DNA from: an uncultured Prevotellaceae bacterium
GTDB lineage: Bacteria; Bacteroidota; Bacteroidia; Bacteroidales; Bacteroidaceae
Reading direction: 5' to 3'
Assembly: GCA_902770195.1 (NCBI GenBank)
Contig: CACXSA010000014.1
Location: 1-64,000 of the forward strand
Length of the DNA stretch: 64,000 bases
Below the pieces are notes generated by a model. The model had not been told where the DNA came from and did not search any database. It worked only from the letters and a program-made list of their open reading frames with translations. A program made the position numbers and the translations under genes. Each line of letters begins with the position of its first letter. Positions within the stretch are counted from its first letter, which is position 1. Shown here one piece after another: positions 53,576-63,442 of the stretch.

Positions 53576-55114
53576 TTAGAATGGCGGTGGTCCTACCGGC
53601 ATGTCATCACCTCCGAATGGCGATTCATCGACTGAAGTCTGTGAATTGCCATTCACTTTACTTCCTAGTATCTCACCACCATTATCAGTGTGTTTTGCAC
53701 CCAGGCGATGCTCAGGGTTCTCAAAACGAGTAAACTCACCTCGGAAGGTCAGCAACACATCACCCGTTGCACCTTTACGATGCTTGGCAATGATAATCTG
53801 TGCCATTCCATGCAAGTCGCGTCCATTATCATCTTGGTAGATATGATAATACTCCGGGCGATGCACAAACAATACCATGTCCGCATCCTGCTCAATGGCT
53901 CCCGATTCACGCAAATCCGACAGCTGAGGTCGCTTGCCTTCCAATCCTTCACGACTCTCCACACCACGGTTTAACTGTGACAATGCCAAAATCGGAACAT
54001 CTAGTTCCTTAGCCAACCCTTTCAATGAACGCGAGATGGTAGATACCTCCTCTTGGCGTGAAGAGAAACGCATACCATTGGCATTCATCAGCTGCAAATA
54101 GTCAATCATAATGATCTTCACTCCATGCTCACGAACCAATCGACGAGCCTTGGTGCGCAACTCAAAAACAGAAAGACCAGGGGTGTCGTCAACATACAAC
54201 GGAGCACCCAACAGAGCGTTCAGGCGTTTATCCAGCCTGTCCCATTCATCAGGCAACAACTGACCATTCAAAATCTTCGAGCCTTGAATCTCACAACAAT
54301 TGGAAATCAGACGGTTCACCAACTGGACGTTTGACATTTCCAGCGAAAAGAAAGCCATGGGCACTTTATAATCAGCAGCAATATTCTTTGCCATGGAGAG
54401 CGCAAACGATGTCTTACCCATTGCTGGACGACCCGCTATAATCACCAGATCGGAAGGTTGCCATCCTGAAGTGATGTCATCCAGTTTATGGTATCCTGTG
54501 GGTACACCCGTCAGACCATCCTTATTAGCAGCTGCTTTCTGAATAACATCCAAGGCATTCTTAATCACAGGATCTATTTGCGTGTAGTCCTTCTTCATGT
54601 TACGCTGCCCCAATTCGAACAGCGAACCTTCAGCCTCTTGCATCAGGTCATCAACATCCACCGTCTCATCAAAAGCCTTAGTCTGGATATTACTTGAAAA
54701 AGATATCAACTGACGGGCTAGTGACTTTTGTGCTATAATTCTAGCATGATACTCAATATTGGCTGATGAAGCGACCCTCGATGACAATTCCGTCACATAT
54801 CCAGGACCTCCGACATCCTCCAAATCGCCTTGCTTTCCCAATTGTTCCGTTACCGTCCACACATCCACAGGCAACTCATGCATGGATAGTTCCATAATGG
54901 CACGATATACCTTTTGGTTGCGAGGCTCATAAAAACTTTCCGGTACAAGCATCTCACATACAACAGCATATGCGTCCTTGTCAATCATCAAGGCACCCAA
55001 CACAGCTCGTTCTATCTCTGTAGCTTGTGGTTGGACATGTGCATACGTATCGTCTATAAGCTGCTGCCTGCGGCGACGCTGACCTCCACTATTATTATTT
55101 GTTTGTTCGGGCAT
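53576..55114 (-). CDS. dnaB: Replicative DNA helicase DnaB
   Basis: A 512-residue hexameric helicase: the N-terminal DnaB domain (ERAVLGALMIDKDAY), the P-loop GRPAMGKTSFALSM at about residue 230, IIMIDYLQLM (Walker B) and the arginine-finger region KGLAKELDVPILALSQLNRGVESR. It unwinds DNA at the replication fork. The C-terminal tail is low complexity. It converges on the TPR gene. Confidence 0.97.
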   Translation of the reverse strand: MPEQTNNNSGGQRRRRQQLIDDTYAHVQPQATEIERAVLGALMIDKDAYAVVCEMLVPESFYEPRNQKVYRAIMELSMHELPVDVWTVTEQLGKQGDLEDVGGPGYVTELSSRVASSANIEYHARIIAQKSLARQLISFSSNIQTKAFDETVDVDDLMQEAEGSLFELGQRNMKKDYTQIDPVIKNALDVIQKAAANKDGLTGVPTGYHKLDDITSGWQPSDLVIIAGRPAMGKTSFALSMAKNIAADYKVPMAFFSLEMSNVQLVNRLISNCCEIQGSKILNGQLLPDEWDRLDKRLNALLGAPLYVDDTPGLSVFELRTKARRLVREHGVKIIMIDYLQLMNANGMRFSSRQEEVSTISRSLKGLAKELDVPILALSQLNRGVESREGLEGKRPQLSDLRESGAIEQDADMVLFVHRPEYYHIYQDDNGRDLHGMAQIIIAKHRKGATGDVLLTFRGEFTRFENPEHRLGAKHTDNGGEILGSKVNGNSQTSVDESPFGGDDMPVGPPPF

Positions 55115-55196
55115 AATTCAAGAAAAAAATCGTTTTGGGTGACAAAAGTACAAAAAAAAAATGAGAGCGATGCTATTCATGCCCCCAAACTTTTTG

Positions 55197-56009
55197 TCAT
55201 TTTATGATTTTTTGGAAAACCTCTTTTGGAGTGTTACTGAGCAATTGGGCTATCGTTACCTCAGCATTCTTCTTCATATAAGCTTCAACCTCTGCCACAT
55301 AATCATTATTAAAGACTTCTCTTTTGGTCATCTGGTTGACCACCCACATTATTTTTCCCATATGGCAGTCACGTTCTTGCTGAGCCACCCCTTCATCATT
55401 TTTCAACGGATAATGACTTAGGATATAAAATGCAATACAGTCAGGTACTATCATGGAGCGTACCATCAACCGGCGTTGCTCTTCCGTATAGTGTGACTGA
55501 TAAAAGGGATAGTCCATACCCAGGTATTTGTCCAAACTAATGCCTAAAGTATTATTGCCTACTACTATACTTTGATCAAACGAACCAATTTGTGTATAAA
55601 CCAAAGGCATCTCCATGTCAGGTAATTCATCTTTCAGACGTTCAAATGATTCAGCCAACTCCGTGTTAACATCGTCCATATCAGCATACTCATGCTGTAC
55701 GTCCGACAACATCATCTGCAAGGTAGAATCTTGGAAGAAATACAGAAATTTGCTGTTGATATCCCTATCATTTACTTTTCCCAGCTGAAGCACATCTTCC
55801 AACAGCATGCGTGTTTGCGTAGGATAATCAGTATTCATCTGTTGAAGAGCAGAGAAATCTCCTGTGGTCAGATAAAGACTCTCTATACGGTCATAACGCT
55901 GAATACTGGTACGTTGTTCAGTACCATCAATATCGTTGGGCTTCAACTGCCACTGACAGCCGATACACAACAACATCGCTAATATCAGTATTCCGTATAT
56001 TTTGAACAT
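55197..56009 (-). CDS. gldB: GldB-like lipoprotein
   Basis: A 270-residue lipoprotein with lipobox LLCIGC. LVYTQIGSFDQSIVVGNNTLGISLDKYLGMDYPFY and the ERDCHMGKIMWVVNQMTKRE motif match the gliding motility GldB family. In Bacteroidales that do not glide it is kept and may support envelope secretion. The gap of 82 nt to dnaB has no other feature. Confidence 0.8.
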   Translation of the reverse strand: MFKIYGILILAMLLCIGCQWQLKPNDIDGTEQRTSIQRYDRIESLYLTTGDFSALQQMNTDYPTQTRMLLEDVLQLGKVNDRDINSKFLYFFQDSTLQMMLSDVQHEYADMDDVNTELAESFERLKDELPDMEMPLVYTQIGSFDQSIVVGNNTLGISLDKYLGMDYPFYQSHYTEEQRRLMVRSMIVPDCIAFYILSHYPLKNDEGVAQQERDCHMGKIMWVVNQMTKREVFNNDYVAEVEAYMKKNAEVTIAQLLSNTPKEVFQKIIK

Positions 56010-56179
56010 TAGAACAAGAAAAGTCTTTAAATTATATTAAATTTCACTGCAAAATTACTAAAAATTGTTTTAAAATCCAAATTTCTAACTAAAAAAAATA
56101 AAAAATAGGAGCTTTTTTACCATAAATTCATTTATTTGTGTGAAATTTGCATGAAACAAAACTATTTTTCAATACAAAA

Positions 56180-57403
56180 ATGAAAAGAATTTCCTCACTC
56201 CTTTTGCTGACCCTACTCAGCAGTATGGCTTTCGCCAGCAGAACACTCACCGTCAAGGTATTCAATCCTGGTAATATGGCACGCACAGATGTACCTGTCG
56301 TTCTCTCATTAGCTTCCTATGGCGAAGTGCGCTCTGCACTCGTTACCCTCTCTGGCAAAGAGATTCCATGTCAATTGGATGACCTGAACAGCGATGACAG
56401 TTTTGACGAACTTTGTTTCCTGGCTGAACTTGGCAAAAAGGAGCAAAAAGAATACATTATCACATTAATGGACGAAGGAGAGCCTCGCACCTACCCAGCC
56501 CGCACTTATGCAGAAATGGTACTTGCCAACACACGCGACAAAACCCTTAAGAAACATCAGCAGAACAATTACATCGAACAACTCACCGCTCGTGGCGATG
56601 CGGCCTATACTTACAATATACAGCACCATCATGGTGTCGATTTTGAGAGCGAGCTCAACGGAATTCGCATTTACTTCGATGCTCGCCAGACGCTTGACCT
56701 ATACGGTAAGTTCCATCAGCAATTAGAATTGAAAGAAACACAGTTCTATACCCCAAATGAGCTGAAGGCTAAAGGATATGGCGATGATGTGCTTTGGGTG
56801 GGTCAGACCTTCGGTCTTGGTGCTTTCCGTGGATGGGATGGTCAAAAGCCAACACTCGTAGAACCAGTCCGCACACGCACCCAACGTGTGGTTAGCTACG
56901 GTCCACTTCGTGCCATCGTTGAGATTGTAGATCGTGGATGGAAGTGCGACGCTAGCAAATCTCCCGTTACTATGACCCTTCGCTACACACAATATGCCGG
57001 TCATCGCGATACCGATGTTGATGTATTCTTCAACAAGGATGTCACCGACTATCGCTTCTCAACAGGTATTATCAACGTGAAAGGTTCTGAAGAGTTTTCC
57101 GACAAGGAAGGTTTGCGTGCCTGCTGGGGTACAGACTATCCTGCGACAGACACCACTCAGTGGAAGCGTGAAACAGTCGGACTGGCTATACTCATTCCTC
57201 AGAAGAATATTATCAGCGAAGAACCTGCCAACAAGGATAACTACACCTATGTCCTTCAGATTAAGGGGAACCACATGAACTACAAAGTAACATACACATC
57301 CGACAATGAGACCTTTGGCTATCATTCTGCAAAAGATTGGTTCAACTATCTGAAGGCTTGGAAGAAGGAAGTAGAGCAACCTGTCAAGGTGGTTATCCAG
57401 TAG
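56180..57403 (+). CDS. DUF4861 family exported protein
   Basis: A 407-residue protein with signal peptide (MKRISSLLLLTLLSSMAFA). The long body has GEIPCQLDDLN-like and DVLWVGQTFGLGAFRGWDG motifs with beta-sandwich character, as in DUF4861 proteins, which are often found in polysaccharide-related loci. No carbohydrate genes lie beside it here. I start at MKRISS, not at the ATG 11 codons earlier, because the signal begins there. Confidence 0.75.
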   Translation: MKRISSLLLLTLLSSMAFASRTLTVKVFNPGNMARTDVPVVLSLASYGEVRSALVTLSGKEIPCQLDDLNSDDSFDELCFLAELGKKEQKEYIITLMDEGEPRTYPARTYAEMVLANTRDKTLKKHQQNNYIEQLTARGDAAYTYNIQHHHGVDFESELNGIRIYFDARQTLDLYGKFHQQLELKETQFYTPNELKAKGYGDDVLWVGQTFGLGAFRGWDGQKPTLVEPVRTRTQRVVSYGPLRAIVEIVDRGWKCDASKSPVTMTLRYTQYAGHRDTDVDVFFNKDVTDYRFSTGIINVKGSEEFSDKEGLRACWGTDYPATDTTQWKRETVGLAILIPQKNIISEEPANKDNYTYVLQIKGNHMNYKVTYTSDNETFGYHSAKDWFNYLKAWKKEVEQPVKVVIQ

Positions 57404-57429
57404 TGAGAATGCAGACTTTTGTACAGAGG

Positions 57430-58065
57430 CTACAGTTCTATAATCACTTCTTCAAATCGTCCTTCCTTGTTAATGACATATCGACGAGTCTCCTCCAACT
57501 GGGGACTCGTCGCTTCGTTTGAAAGATAGTATTTCATCAGCGTAATCTCCCAATCACTCGTGATGTAATAATCCATCATGGTCCTACCGAAATCAGTAGC
57601 CCTATCTTCTGCTCGCTCTTCATAGATACACAACTGGTCTATATTACGATGCTCATGATCCAACGTATAGAGATACAACGCAGGGGTTATGGAGTCCTGC
57701 ATTTCCAGTAACATTACAACCTGGTATCTGCCTGCCCTCGGCAAGGACATGACCTGTAGCTCTGCTGCCGAGAGATATCCGAAATGCTCGTTCAGCGTAC
57801 GGGGTACCTTGGTAAACTCACCCAATTTCTCCCATTTCCTGCCTTCCGACTGAACAGGCAACGACCGCAAGCTCAACTTCAAGAAAAAATCCTCCAGCGG
57901 ATCAACGTCTGAAATACCCGCCTGGCGACGTAGTTCTTTCACTTGCTCCGCCTTCCTGATACTGTCAACCATGTGTTCATAGTAAGCCGCATCTTTCTTC
58001 TTCTGTCCGCACGATACGATTAGCATTGCCATGAAACTAACCGTCAGAATTGCAATCTTTCTCAT
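57430..58065 (-). CDS. Hypothetical lipoprotein
   Basis: A 211-residue lipoprotein (MRKIAILTVSFMAMLIVSC). It is helical near residue 20-60 (YYEHMVDSIRKAEQVKEL) and mixed later. No family is recognised. Its promoter region is shared with the divergent DUF5103 gene. Confidence 0.7.
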   Translation of the reverse strand: MRKIAILTVSFMAMLIVSCGQKKKDAAYYEHMVDSIRKAEQVKELRRQAGISDVDPLEDFFLKLSLRSLPVQSEGRKWEKLGEFTKVPRTLNEHFGYLSAAELQVMSLPRAGRYQVVMLLEMQDSITPALYLYTLDHEHRNIDQLCIYEERAEDRATDFGRTMMDYYITSDWEITLMKYYLSNEATSPQLEETRRYVINKEGRFEEVIIEL

Positions 58066-58095
58066 TTCTGCTTGCAAAGATACGAAAAAAATCAT

Positions 58096-58103
58096 TATCT
58101 TTG
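58096..58103 (+). promoter_or_regulatory. -7 element just before the DUF5103 gene
   Basis: TATCTTTG ends 4 nt before the ATG, so the mRNA is probably leaderless. Confidence 0.6.
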
Positions 58104-58107
58104 CACC

Positions 58108-59322
58108 ATGAAGTTACGAATATTGTTCTTTCTATGCCTTACAGCAACATGTGGATGGGCTTCTAACCACATTTACTCGCCGAGGGTCAAGTCGCTCACA
58201 AGCATTGTCAATGGCGACTGGCTTAATCGTCCTGTCATGACACTCCATAGTCCCGATCGGTTGGTGGTAGGTTTCGACGAACTCTCTCATGATGTCCATC
58301 GGCTTACCTATCGGTTAGAACATTGCGAAGCCGATTGGAGCACCTCTGATGATATTTTTGAAAGTGACTGGCTTAACGGTTTCAACGATAATCCCATAGA
58401 CGATTATCGTAATTCCATCAACACCACCGTGCTCTATACCCACTACCAGTTCCACATTCCCAATGAGCAGTGCAAACTGAAAATGAGTGGCAACTACCGA
58501 CTTACCGTGTTCGATGAAGATGCCGACCATGAGCGTTTGTTCGAAGTGGAATTCTATGTGGTAGAACCTCTGATGACTGTAGGTATTGAAGCCACTACCA
58601 ATACTGACATTGACCATAACGACAGCCATCAACAAGTCAGCTTCTCAGTCAAATACAACCACTTACGCGTCCTCCAGCCCGACAGGGAAATATATACTGT
58701 TGTCATGCAAAACTGGTTCGAACAGGGAGCCCGTATCTGTCTGCGCCCTACCCTCGTCAATCATTTGGGTGCTTCGTGGCAACACAACCGACAACTCATT
58801 TTTGATGCCGGCAACGAATATCACAAATTCGAGGTACTTGACGTGAAGCACACGACGATGGGACTTGACCGTATTGAGTGGGACGGTCACTACTTCCAAG
58901 CCTATCCCTTTACTTCTACTGTACGCAGAAATTACCTCACCGATGTCGATGCCGATGGTGCATTTATCATCCGAAACAGCGATCGCACGGAGTCTGACTA
59001 CACCTGCGACTATGTGTGGGTGAACTACACATTACAAGCCCCCTATCAAGGCATCATTTACCTCTGGGGACAATGGACAACCGACGACAACCGAGAAACC
59101 TACCGGATGACTTATGATGCAGCATCACAGAGCTATTATGCATCTGTTTTCCAAAAACAAGGTTATTATTCCTATCAATACATTACTGCCGACGGAACGA
59201 TTCCACCCTCTGAAGGCAATTTCTTCCAAACAGAAAATCGTTATCAGGTTCTGGTTTATTATAAGGGAACCGACGACCGCACTTGGCGACTGGTAGGTTA
59301 TAATTCTTTGCAATTACGATAG
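58108..59322 (+). CDS. DUF5103 protein, type IX secretion plug-like
   Basis: A 404-residue exported protein. The family (DUF5103) is annotated as type IX secretion system plug protein. Motifs include LHSPDRLVVGFDELSHDVHRLTYRLEHC, the acidic SDWLNGFNDNPIDDY and NYTLQAPYQGIIYLWGQWT near the C terminus. I start at MKLRILFFLC, a signal peptide placed right after the promoter box. Its 3' end overlaps that of the AraC-type sensor by 25 nt, tail to tail. Confidence 0.8.
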   Translation: MKLRILFFLCLTATCGWASNHIYSPRVKSLTSIVNGDWLNRPVMTLHSPDRLVVGFDELSHDVHRLTYRLEHCEADWSTSDDIFESDWLNGFNDNPIDDYRNSINTTVLYTHYQFHIPNEQCKLKMSGNYRLTVFDEDADHERLFEVEFYVVEPLMTVGIEATTNTDIDHNDSHQQVSFSVKYNHLRVLQPDREIYTVVMQNWFEQGARICLRPTLVNHLGASWQHNRQLIFDAGNEYHKFEVLDVKHTTMGLDRIEWDGHYFQAYPFTSTVRRNYLTDVDADGAFIIRNSDRTESDYTCDYVWVNYTLQAPYQGIIYLWGQWTTDDNRETYRMTYDAASQSYYASVFQKQGYYSYQYITADGTIPPSEGNFFQTENRYQVLVYYKGTDDRTWRLVGYNSLQLR

Positions 59323-61760
59323 TCACTTGGCGTCATTCGGAAGTGATGATAGAAGGCTGCAAAGAAATAATTAGGCGACACATAATGGCATTTCTCAGCA
59401 ATCTTCTCAAAATCCATCGTTGTCGTTCTAACCAACTGTGCCGCTTCCTCTAAGCGCAAACGACTCACTAACTGTTGCGGATTCTTGTCAACATTGGTTG
59501 ACAGCAGATAATACAGCTGCGATTTCGACACTTGAGACTTTTCTTCCAGGTCCTTCATGCTTATGTGATGATTATTCTTTTCATTAATGATATACGGAAC
59601 AAGCTTCAACATAACATCGATGAACTCTTTGCTCATTATCTGATTGGCACTCTCCTCTTCCCTTTCCTGCATCAGCTTGTTTGGAGTCAGTATTTCCGCT
59701 CTTTGCGCCTCACAACGGTTGGCAAACTGTTTCACACGGCCTACCACCTTGATTTCCTCGTTATGGCGTATCATGCCCATCTTCACATTTTTGTTGAAAA
59801 TGAGGAAGTTGACCAAAAGCAGTCCAAAAATCACCAGAATCAACAGGTAGTAGATACCCGTGGAACGCCACCAGGGCTGATGCACCGTAATAATCCACAC
59901 ATAAGGCTCCGCTTGCCAATGGTCTAGCGTCATCGAAGCCTGCAGTTCTATCTCGTAACGTCCCGGCTCCAAGTTCAACAATGTCAGGTTCAGCATGCCA
60001 TATTTATCCACATATTCAGGAGTCAACCCATGCGACATTAACTTCCAGTTTTTATATTTGTTAATCCCTTTCACCCTGACACGGTAATAGGTTTGCATCG
60101 GACGGAAATAATTCAATGCAGAGAATTGCATCTTCACCGTATTCTGGTTATACTCCAGGTTGATGTCCTTCGTACGCGTCACCGCTTTATCCAGAATCAT
60201 CGTCCCGTCATATTCCTTTCCCGGTTCCACGTCCATACCATTCATCTCCAGGTGGACCAGTTTTGGATAGAGCAGGAATTCATCTGTTGTCAGCGAATGA
60301 AACGAAGCAGGATTGAACACCACCATGTGGTCCAGCGACTGCATGACAATATCCCCGTTGTCCAAGAGAGCGGCGGCTCCGTTGACAAATGCCTCGTTCG
60401 GGACGTCATCTTGATTGACATACGTCTCAATCCTATATACTGCTGTATCATTCACGAACAAGTGCGAAATACCGAAACTTGTGCTTACCCAGATATCGTG
60501 ACTTGCATCTTCCACAATGGCATGCACCATTTCATTTCTCAGTCCATCCTTACGCTTGAATATTCGCACTTTTCCCGTCTTCGTCTCCAGTTTAAGTCCT
60601 GAGTAGAGTCCCGTCCATTTCCATCCACGACTGTCAGTATAGACAGCATTCACATGGTGTATGTACGGTCTGGGCGTCAGGTCCAGCTTTTCTGCCATTT
60701 TCCGATAAAGGTCAAAAGACTCCTGCTCATTCCATGAATAGGACTTAATAGGCGACGGGTATGGTTTGGCATACAACAATCCCCTCATTTCCGTACCAAT
60801 CCACATACCACCCTGACGGTCGAAAGCGATGGTGTTCACATCGGTTCTTAGCTTTCTTCCCTTGCTCAGCGTCAGTTGTTCTACATAATTTTTCTCACCC
60901 GAAGCCAAATTAAATATCCAATAGCCAAACTGAGCTGCCACATAAAGTTTGCCATTATGTGCCACCATGTTGTTCAGACGGTATGGAAGTCTCATCACAT
61001 CAGTCCATTCACGCTTCTCCACATCCAAATAGCGAAGTTCGCCCTCCGACGTACTGTTACGAATCTGATAGAACCCCTTTTCATAAGGATAGATTACCGA
61101 TGACTCCACATATTTCTTTGCCTCCGCCTCTGGTGTCTCTATGTCAAAAGCATGCTCACCCGTCTGCATATTAAAGGCAGACACCATTCCATCCTCATAG
61201 AACAACAGCACATATTGTGTATCGTACACATCAACATCATGCAGGACAACATTCTGGCGTAGCGAAATATCCAGAGGACAATCTGGACTCGACAACTGGT
61301 TCCCAGTGAGAACCCACAGATTATTTTCACTATCGGTAAACAAGTCATCCACCCTTTTCTCCACACCCAATGTACGGAACACAGACTTCACGTCGTGCAC
61401 AATGTTCTCTAAAGTCAAGTTCACACACACCACATTGTGATTATCCTTCAGCCACAAATGGTGGTGCTTGTCAAACATCAGGCGATAATGGCCAGTATAT
61501 TTCTCCAGATGATACAAATCCGATTCTTGGGGAGAGATATGGTCGAAAGAATAGCCATCATAGAAATTCACATGTCCTATAGTAGTTATCACCATCCGAC
61601 CCGTCTTGGTACAGAGAATGGTTTGCGCACTGTTGGCAGCAATACCGTTTGAAGCATCGAACACGAAAAACACATGTTCGTTGTCCTGTCCATGAACACC
61701 GGTCACCATGACCAGCATACCGACTATAAAACTGATTTTCAGTAGTATATTTTTAATCAT
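59298..61760 (-). CDS. Membrane sensor fused to an AraC-type regulator
   Basis: An 820-residue protein. A signal peptide is followed by a two-component-regulator-type beta-propeller (residues about 25-560; NGIAANSAQTILCT, DSENNLWVLTG, FDRQGGMWIGTE), a Y_Y_Y domain, one transmembrane helix (YYLLILVIFGLLLVNFLIF) and an AraC helix-turn-helix domain (SRLRLEEAAQLVRTT, SPNYFFAAFYHHFRMTPSDYR). Hybrid two-component systems of Bacteroidetes have this layout but with histidine kinase and receiver between; these are missing here, so it would signal directly. No sugar-utilisation locus is next to it. Confidence 0.85.
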   Translation of the reverse strand: MIKNILLKISFIVGMLVMVTGVHGQDNEHVFFVFDASNGIAANSAQTILCTKTGRMVITTIGHVNFYDGYSFDHISPQESDLYHLEKYTGHYRLMFDKHHHLWLKDNHNVVCVNLTLENIVHDVKSVFRTLGVEKRVDDLFTDSENNLWVLTGNQLSSPDCPLDISLRQNVVLHDVDVYDTQYVLLFYEDGMVSAFNMQTGEHAFDIETPEAEAKKYVESSVIYPYEKGFYQIRNSTSEGELRYLDVEKREWTDVMRLPYRLNNMVAHNGKLYVAAQFGYWIFNLASGEKNYVEQLTLSKGRKLRTDVNTIAFDRQGGMWIGTEMRGLLYAKPYPSPIKSYSWNEQESFDLYRKMAEKLDLTPRPYIHHVNAVYTDSRGWKWTGLYSGLKLETKTGKVRIFKRKDGLRNEMVHAIVEDASHDIWVSTSFGISHLFVNDTAVYRIETYVNQDDVPNEAFVNGAAALLDNGDIVMQSLDHMVVFNPASFHSLTTDEFLLYPKLVHLEMNGMDVEPGKEYDGTMILDKAVTRTKDINLEYNQNTVKMQFSALNYFRPMQTYYRVRVKGINKYKNWKLMSHGLTPEYVDKYGMLNLTLLNLEPGRYEIELQASMTLDHWQAEPYVWIITVHQPWWRSTGIYYLLILVIFGLLLVNFLIFNKNVKMGMIRHNEEIKVVGRVKQFANRCEAQRAEILTPNKLMQEREEESANQIMSKEFIDVMLKLVPYIINEKNNHHISMKDLEEKSQVSKSQLYYLLSTNVDKNPQQLVSRLRLEEAAQLVRTTTMDFEKIAEKCHYVSPNYFFAAFYHHFRMTPSDYRNCKEL

Positions 61761-61896
61761 TACAGGTTGTAGGCTACAAACATATTTTATTTAAATGCAA
61801 AAGTAACAAATAAAATGGTTATTACCAAATTTTCAAGTATTAAATTTTGTACGCATAGAATCAGGTTTGATAAAGAAAGGCTCCCTGGCTATAAAC

Positions 61897-61931
61897 AGAG
61901 GATGTATCAGAATTGACACATCCTCTTTTTC
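61897..61931. terminator. Hairpin next to tRNA-Pro
   Basis: AGAGGATGT and ACATCCTCT arms with a 12-nt loop; the T-run is on the plus strand. Confidence 0.5.
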
Positions 61932-61942
61932 GTTGAACTGAG

Positions 61943-62015
61943 TCGAGGTGACAGGACTCGAACCTGCGACAGCCTGGTCCCAAACCAGGAACGCTACCAA
62001 CTGCGCTACACCTCG
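61943..62015 (-). tRNA. tRNA-Pro (anticodon TGG)
   Basis: Minus strand CGAGGTG / CACCTCG acceptor, D-arm GCGC...GCGT, anticodon stem CCTGG/CCAGG around TTTGGGA (anticodon TGG), T-arm GCAGG/CCTGT around TTCGAGT, discriminator A. CCA not encoded. Confidence 0.95.
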
Positions 62016-62097
62016 CTATTTCGATACTTTTTCCGAAATCGGATGCAAAGGTACACATTTTCTGTGACCCTTGCAAACTTTTCGGCAATTATTTTTC

Positions 62098-63285
62098 TTA
62101 TTTGATGATTCCCTGTTCAACGAAGATTTTCTTCAGGGCGCGAACAGAGCGTTCTACCTGCTCTTCCGTATGAGTAGCCATCAGAGCATAACGCACCAAA
62201 GTGTCCTGCGGGGCACAAGCTGGTGGAATAACAGGGTTAATAAACACACCTGCATTGAAAGCCAGGGCAGTTACCAAGAATGTCTTTTCTACATCACGCA
62301 CATACAACGGGATGATGGGACTTTCCGTATCACCAATTTCAAAACCTTCTTCACTGAAACGCTTTAAGGCATACTTTGTTACATTCCACAACTTCTCAAT
62401 GCGCTCAGGCTCTTGCTGCAGGATATGCAGAGCTTCCAGGGCTGCAGCTGTTGCTGCTGGTGTATTGGAAGCTGAGAAGATATAGGTACGACAGGTATGG
62501 CGGAGGAAGTTGATGGTATCCTTGTCGGAAGCGATGAAACCACCAATAGAGGCCAGGGATTTCGAGAAGGTACCCATGATCAAATCAACCTCGTCAGTCA
62601 GTCCGAAATAGTCGCAGACACCACGTCCGTGGTCACCGAACACACCAATGCCGTGGGCTTCATCCACCATGATGGAACAATTATATTTATGCTTCAGCTT
62701 CACAATCTCGGGCAACTTTGCCAAATCGCCCTCCATAGAGAACACTCCGTCCACCACAATCAGTTTGATAGCCTCTTGGGGCAACTTCTGGAGCACACGC
62801 TCCAAATCGTCCATATCGTTGTGCTTGTAATGCAGTTGACGAGCAAACGAAAGACGACGTCCGTCCACAATAGAAGCATGGTCACGGTCATCACAGATAA
62901 TATAGTCGTCTTTGCCGACTACCATTGCCAACACACCCTGGTTTACGGAGAAACCGGTAGAGAAGCAAAGGCAGTCATCCTTGTGGATAAACTCGGAGAT
63001 CTCCTTCTCCAGCTTCACATGCAAGTCCAACGTACCATTCAGGAATCGGCTTCCGGCACATCCGGAACCATACTGGTCCAATGCTCGCTTTGCGGCGTCA
63101 ATAATGCGCTGATCACCCGTCAGGCCGGTATAGGCGTTAGAACCGAACATCAGCACTTTGTGACCGCCCATCTCAACTTCTGTTCCCTGTTTTCCAGTTA
63201 TCTCACGGAAATAAGGATATACGCCAGCCTCCATGAATTTTTGTGGCTCGCGATAATGTTTGTACTTTTCTTGTAATTGTCCCAT
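62098..63285 (-). CDS. spt: Serine palmitoyltransferase
   Basis: A 395-residue pyridoxal-phosphate enzyme that joins serine and an acyl-CoA as the first step of sphingolipid synthesis. Motifs are FGSNAYTGLTGDQR, GSGCAGSRFLNGTLDLHVKLE, SIMVDEAHGIGVFG and the PLP lysine in GTFSKSLASIGGF. The presence of sphingolipids is a Bacteroidales hallmark. Distinguishing it from KBL (2-amino-3-ketobutyrate CoA ligase) relies on the Bacteroidetes context, so I rate it just below certain. Confidence 0.85.
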   Translation of the reverse strand: MGQLQEKYKHYREPQKFMEAGVYPYFREITGKQGTEVEMGGHKVLMFGSNAYTGLTGDQRIIDAAKRALDQYGSGCAGSRFLNGTLDLHVKLEKEISEFIHKDDCLCFSTGFSVNQGVLAMVVGKDDYIICDDRDHASIVDGRRLSFARQLHYKHNDMDDLERVLQKLPQEAIKLIVVDGVFSMEGDLAKLPEIVKLKHKYNCSIMVDEAHGIGVFGDHGRGVCDYFGLTDEVDLIMGTFSKSLASIGGFIASDKDTINFLRHTCRTYIFSASNTPAATAAALEALHILQQEPERIEKLWNVTKYALKRFSEEGFEIGDTESPIIPLYVRDVEKTFLVTALAFNAGVFINPVIPPACAPQDTLVRYALMATHTEEQVERSVRALKKIFVEQGIIK

Positions 63286-63427
63286 TTTAATATAGGTATA
63301 GCAAAGCTATTCTTGAAATTTGGTGCAAAGTTACACAATTTTTATCAAATATTGCAAAAAAAAACATATATTTCACCCTTACGTACAAATTTATTCATTT
63401 TAAGCCACATATTTCAAGCTTTTTTTG

Positions 63428-63435
63428 TAATTTTG
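63428..63435 (+). promoter_or_regulatory. -7 element before the lipid kinase gene
   Basis: TAATTTTG ends 7 nt before the ATG; the leader is very short. Confidence 0.5.
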
Positions 63436-63442
63436 CAACAAG

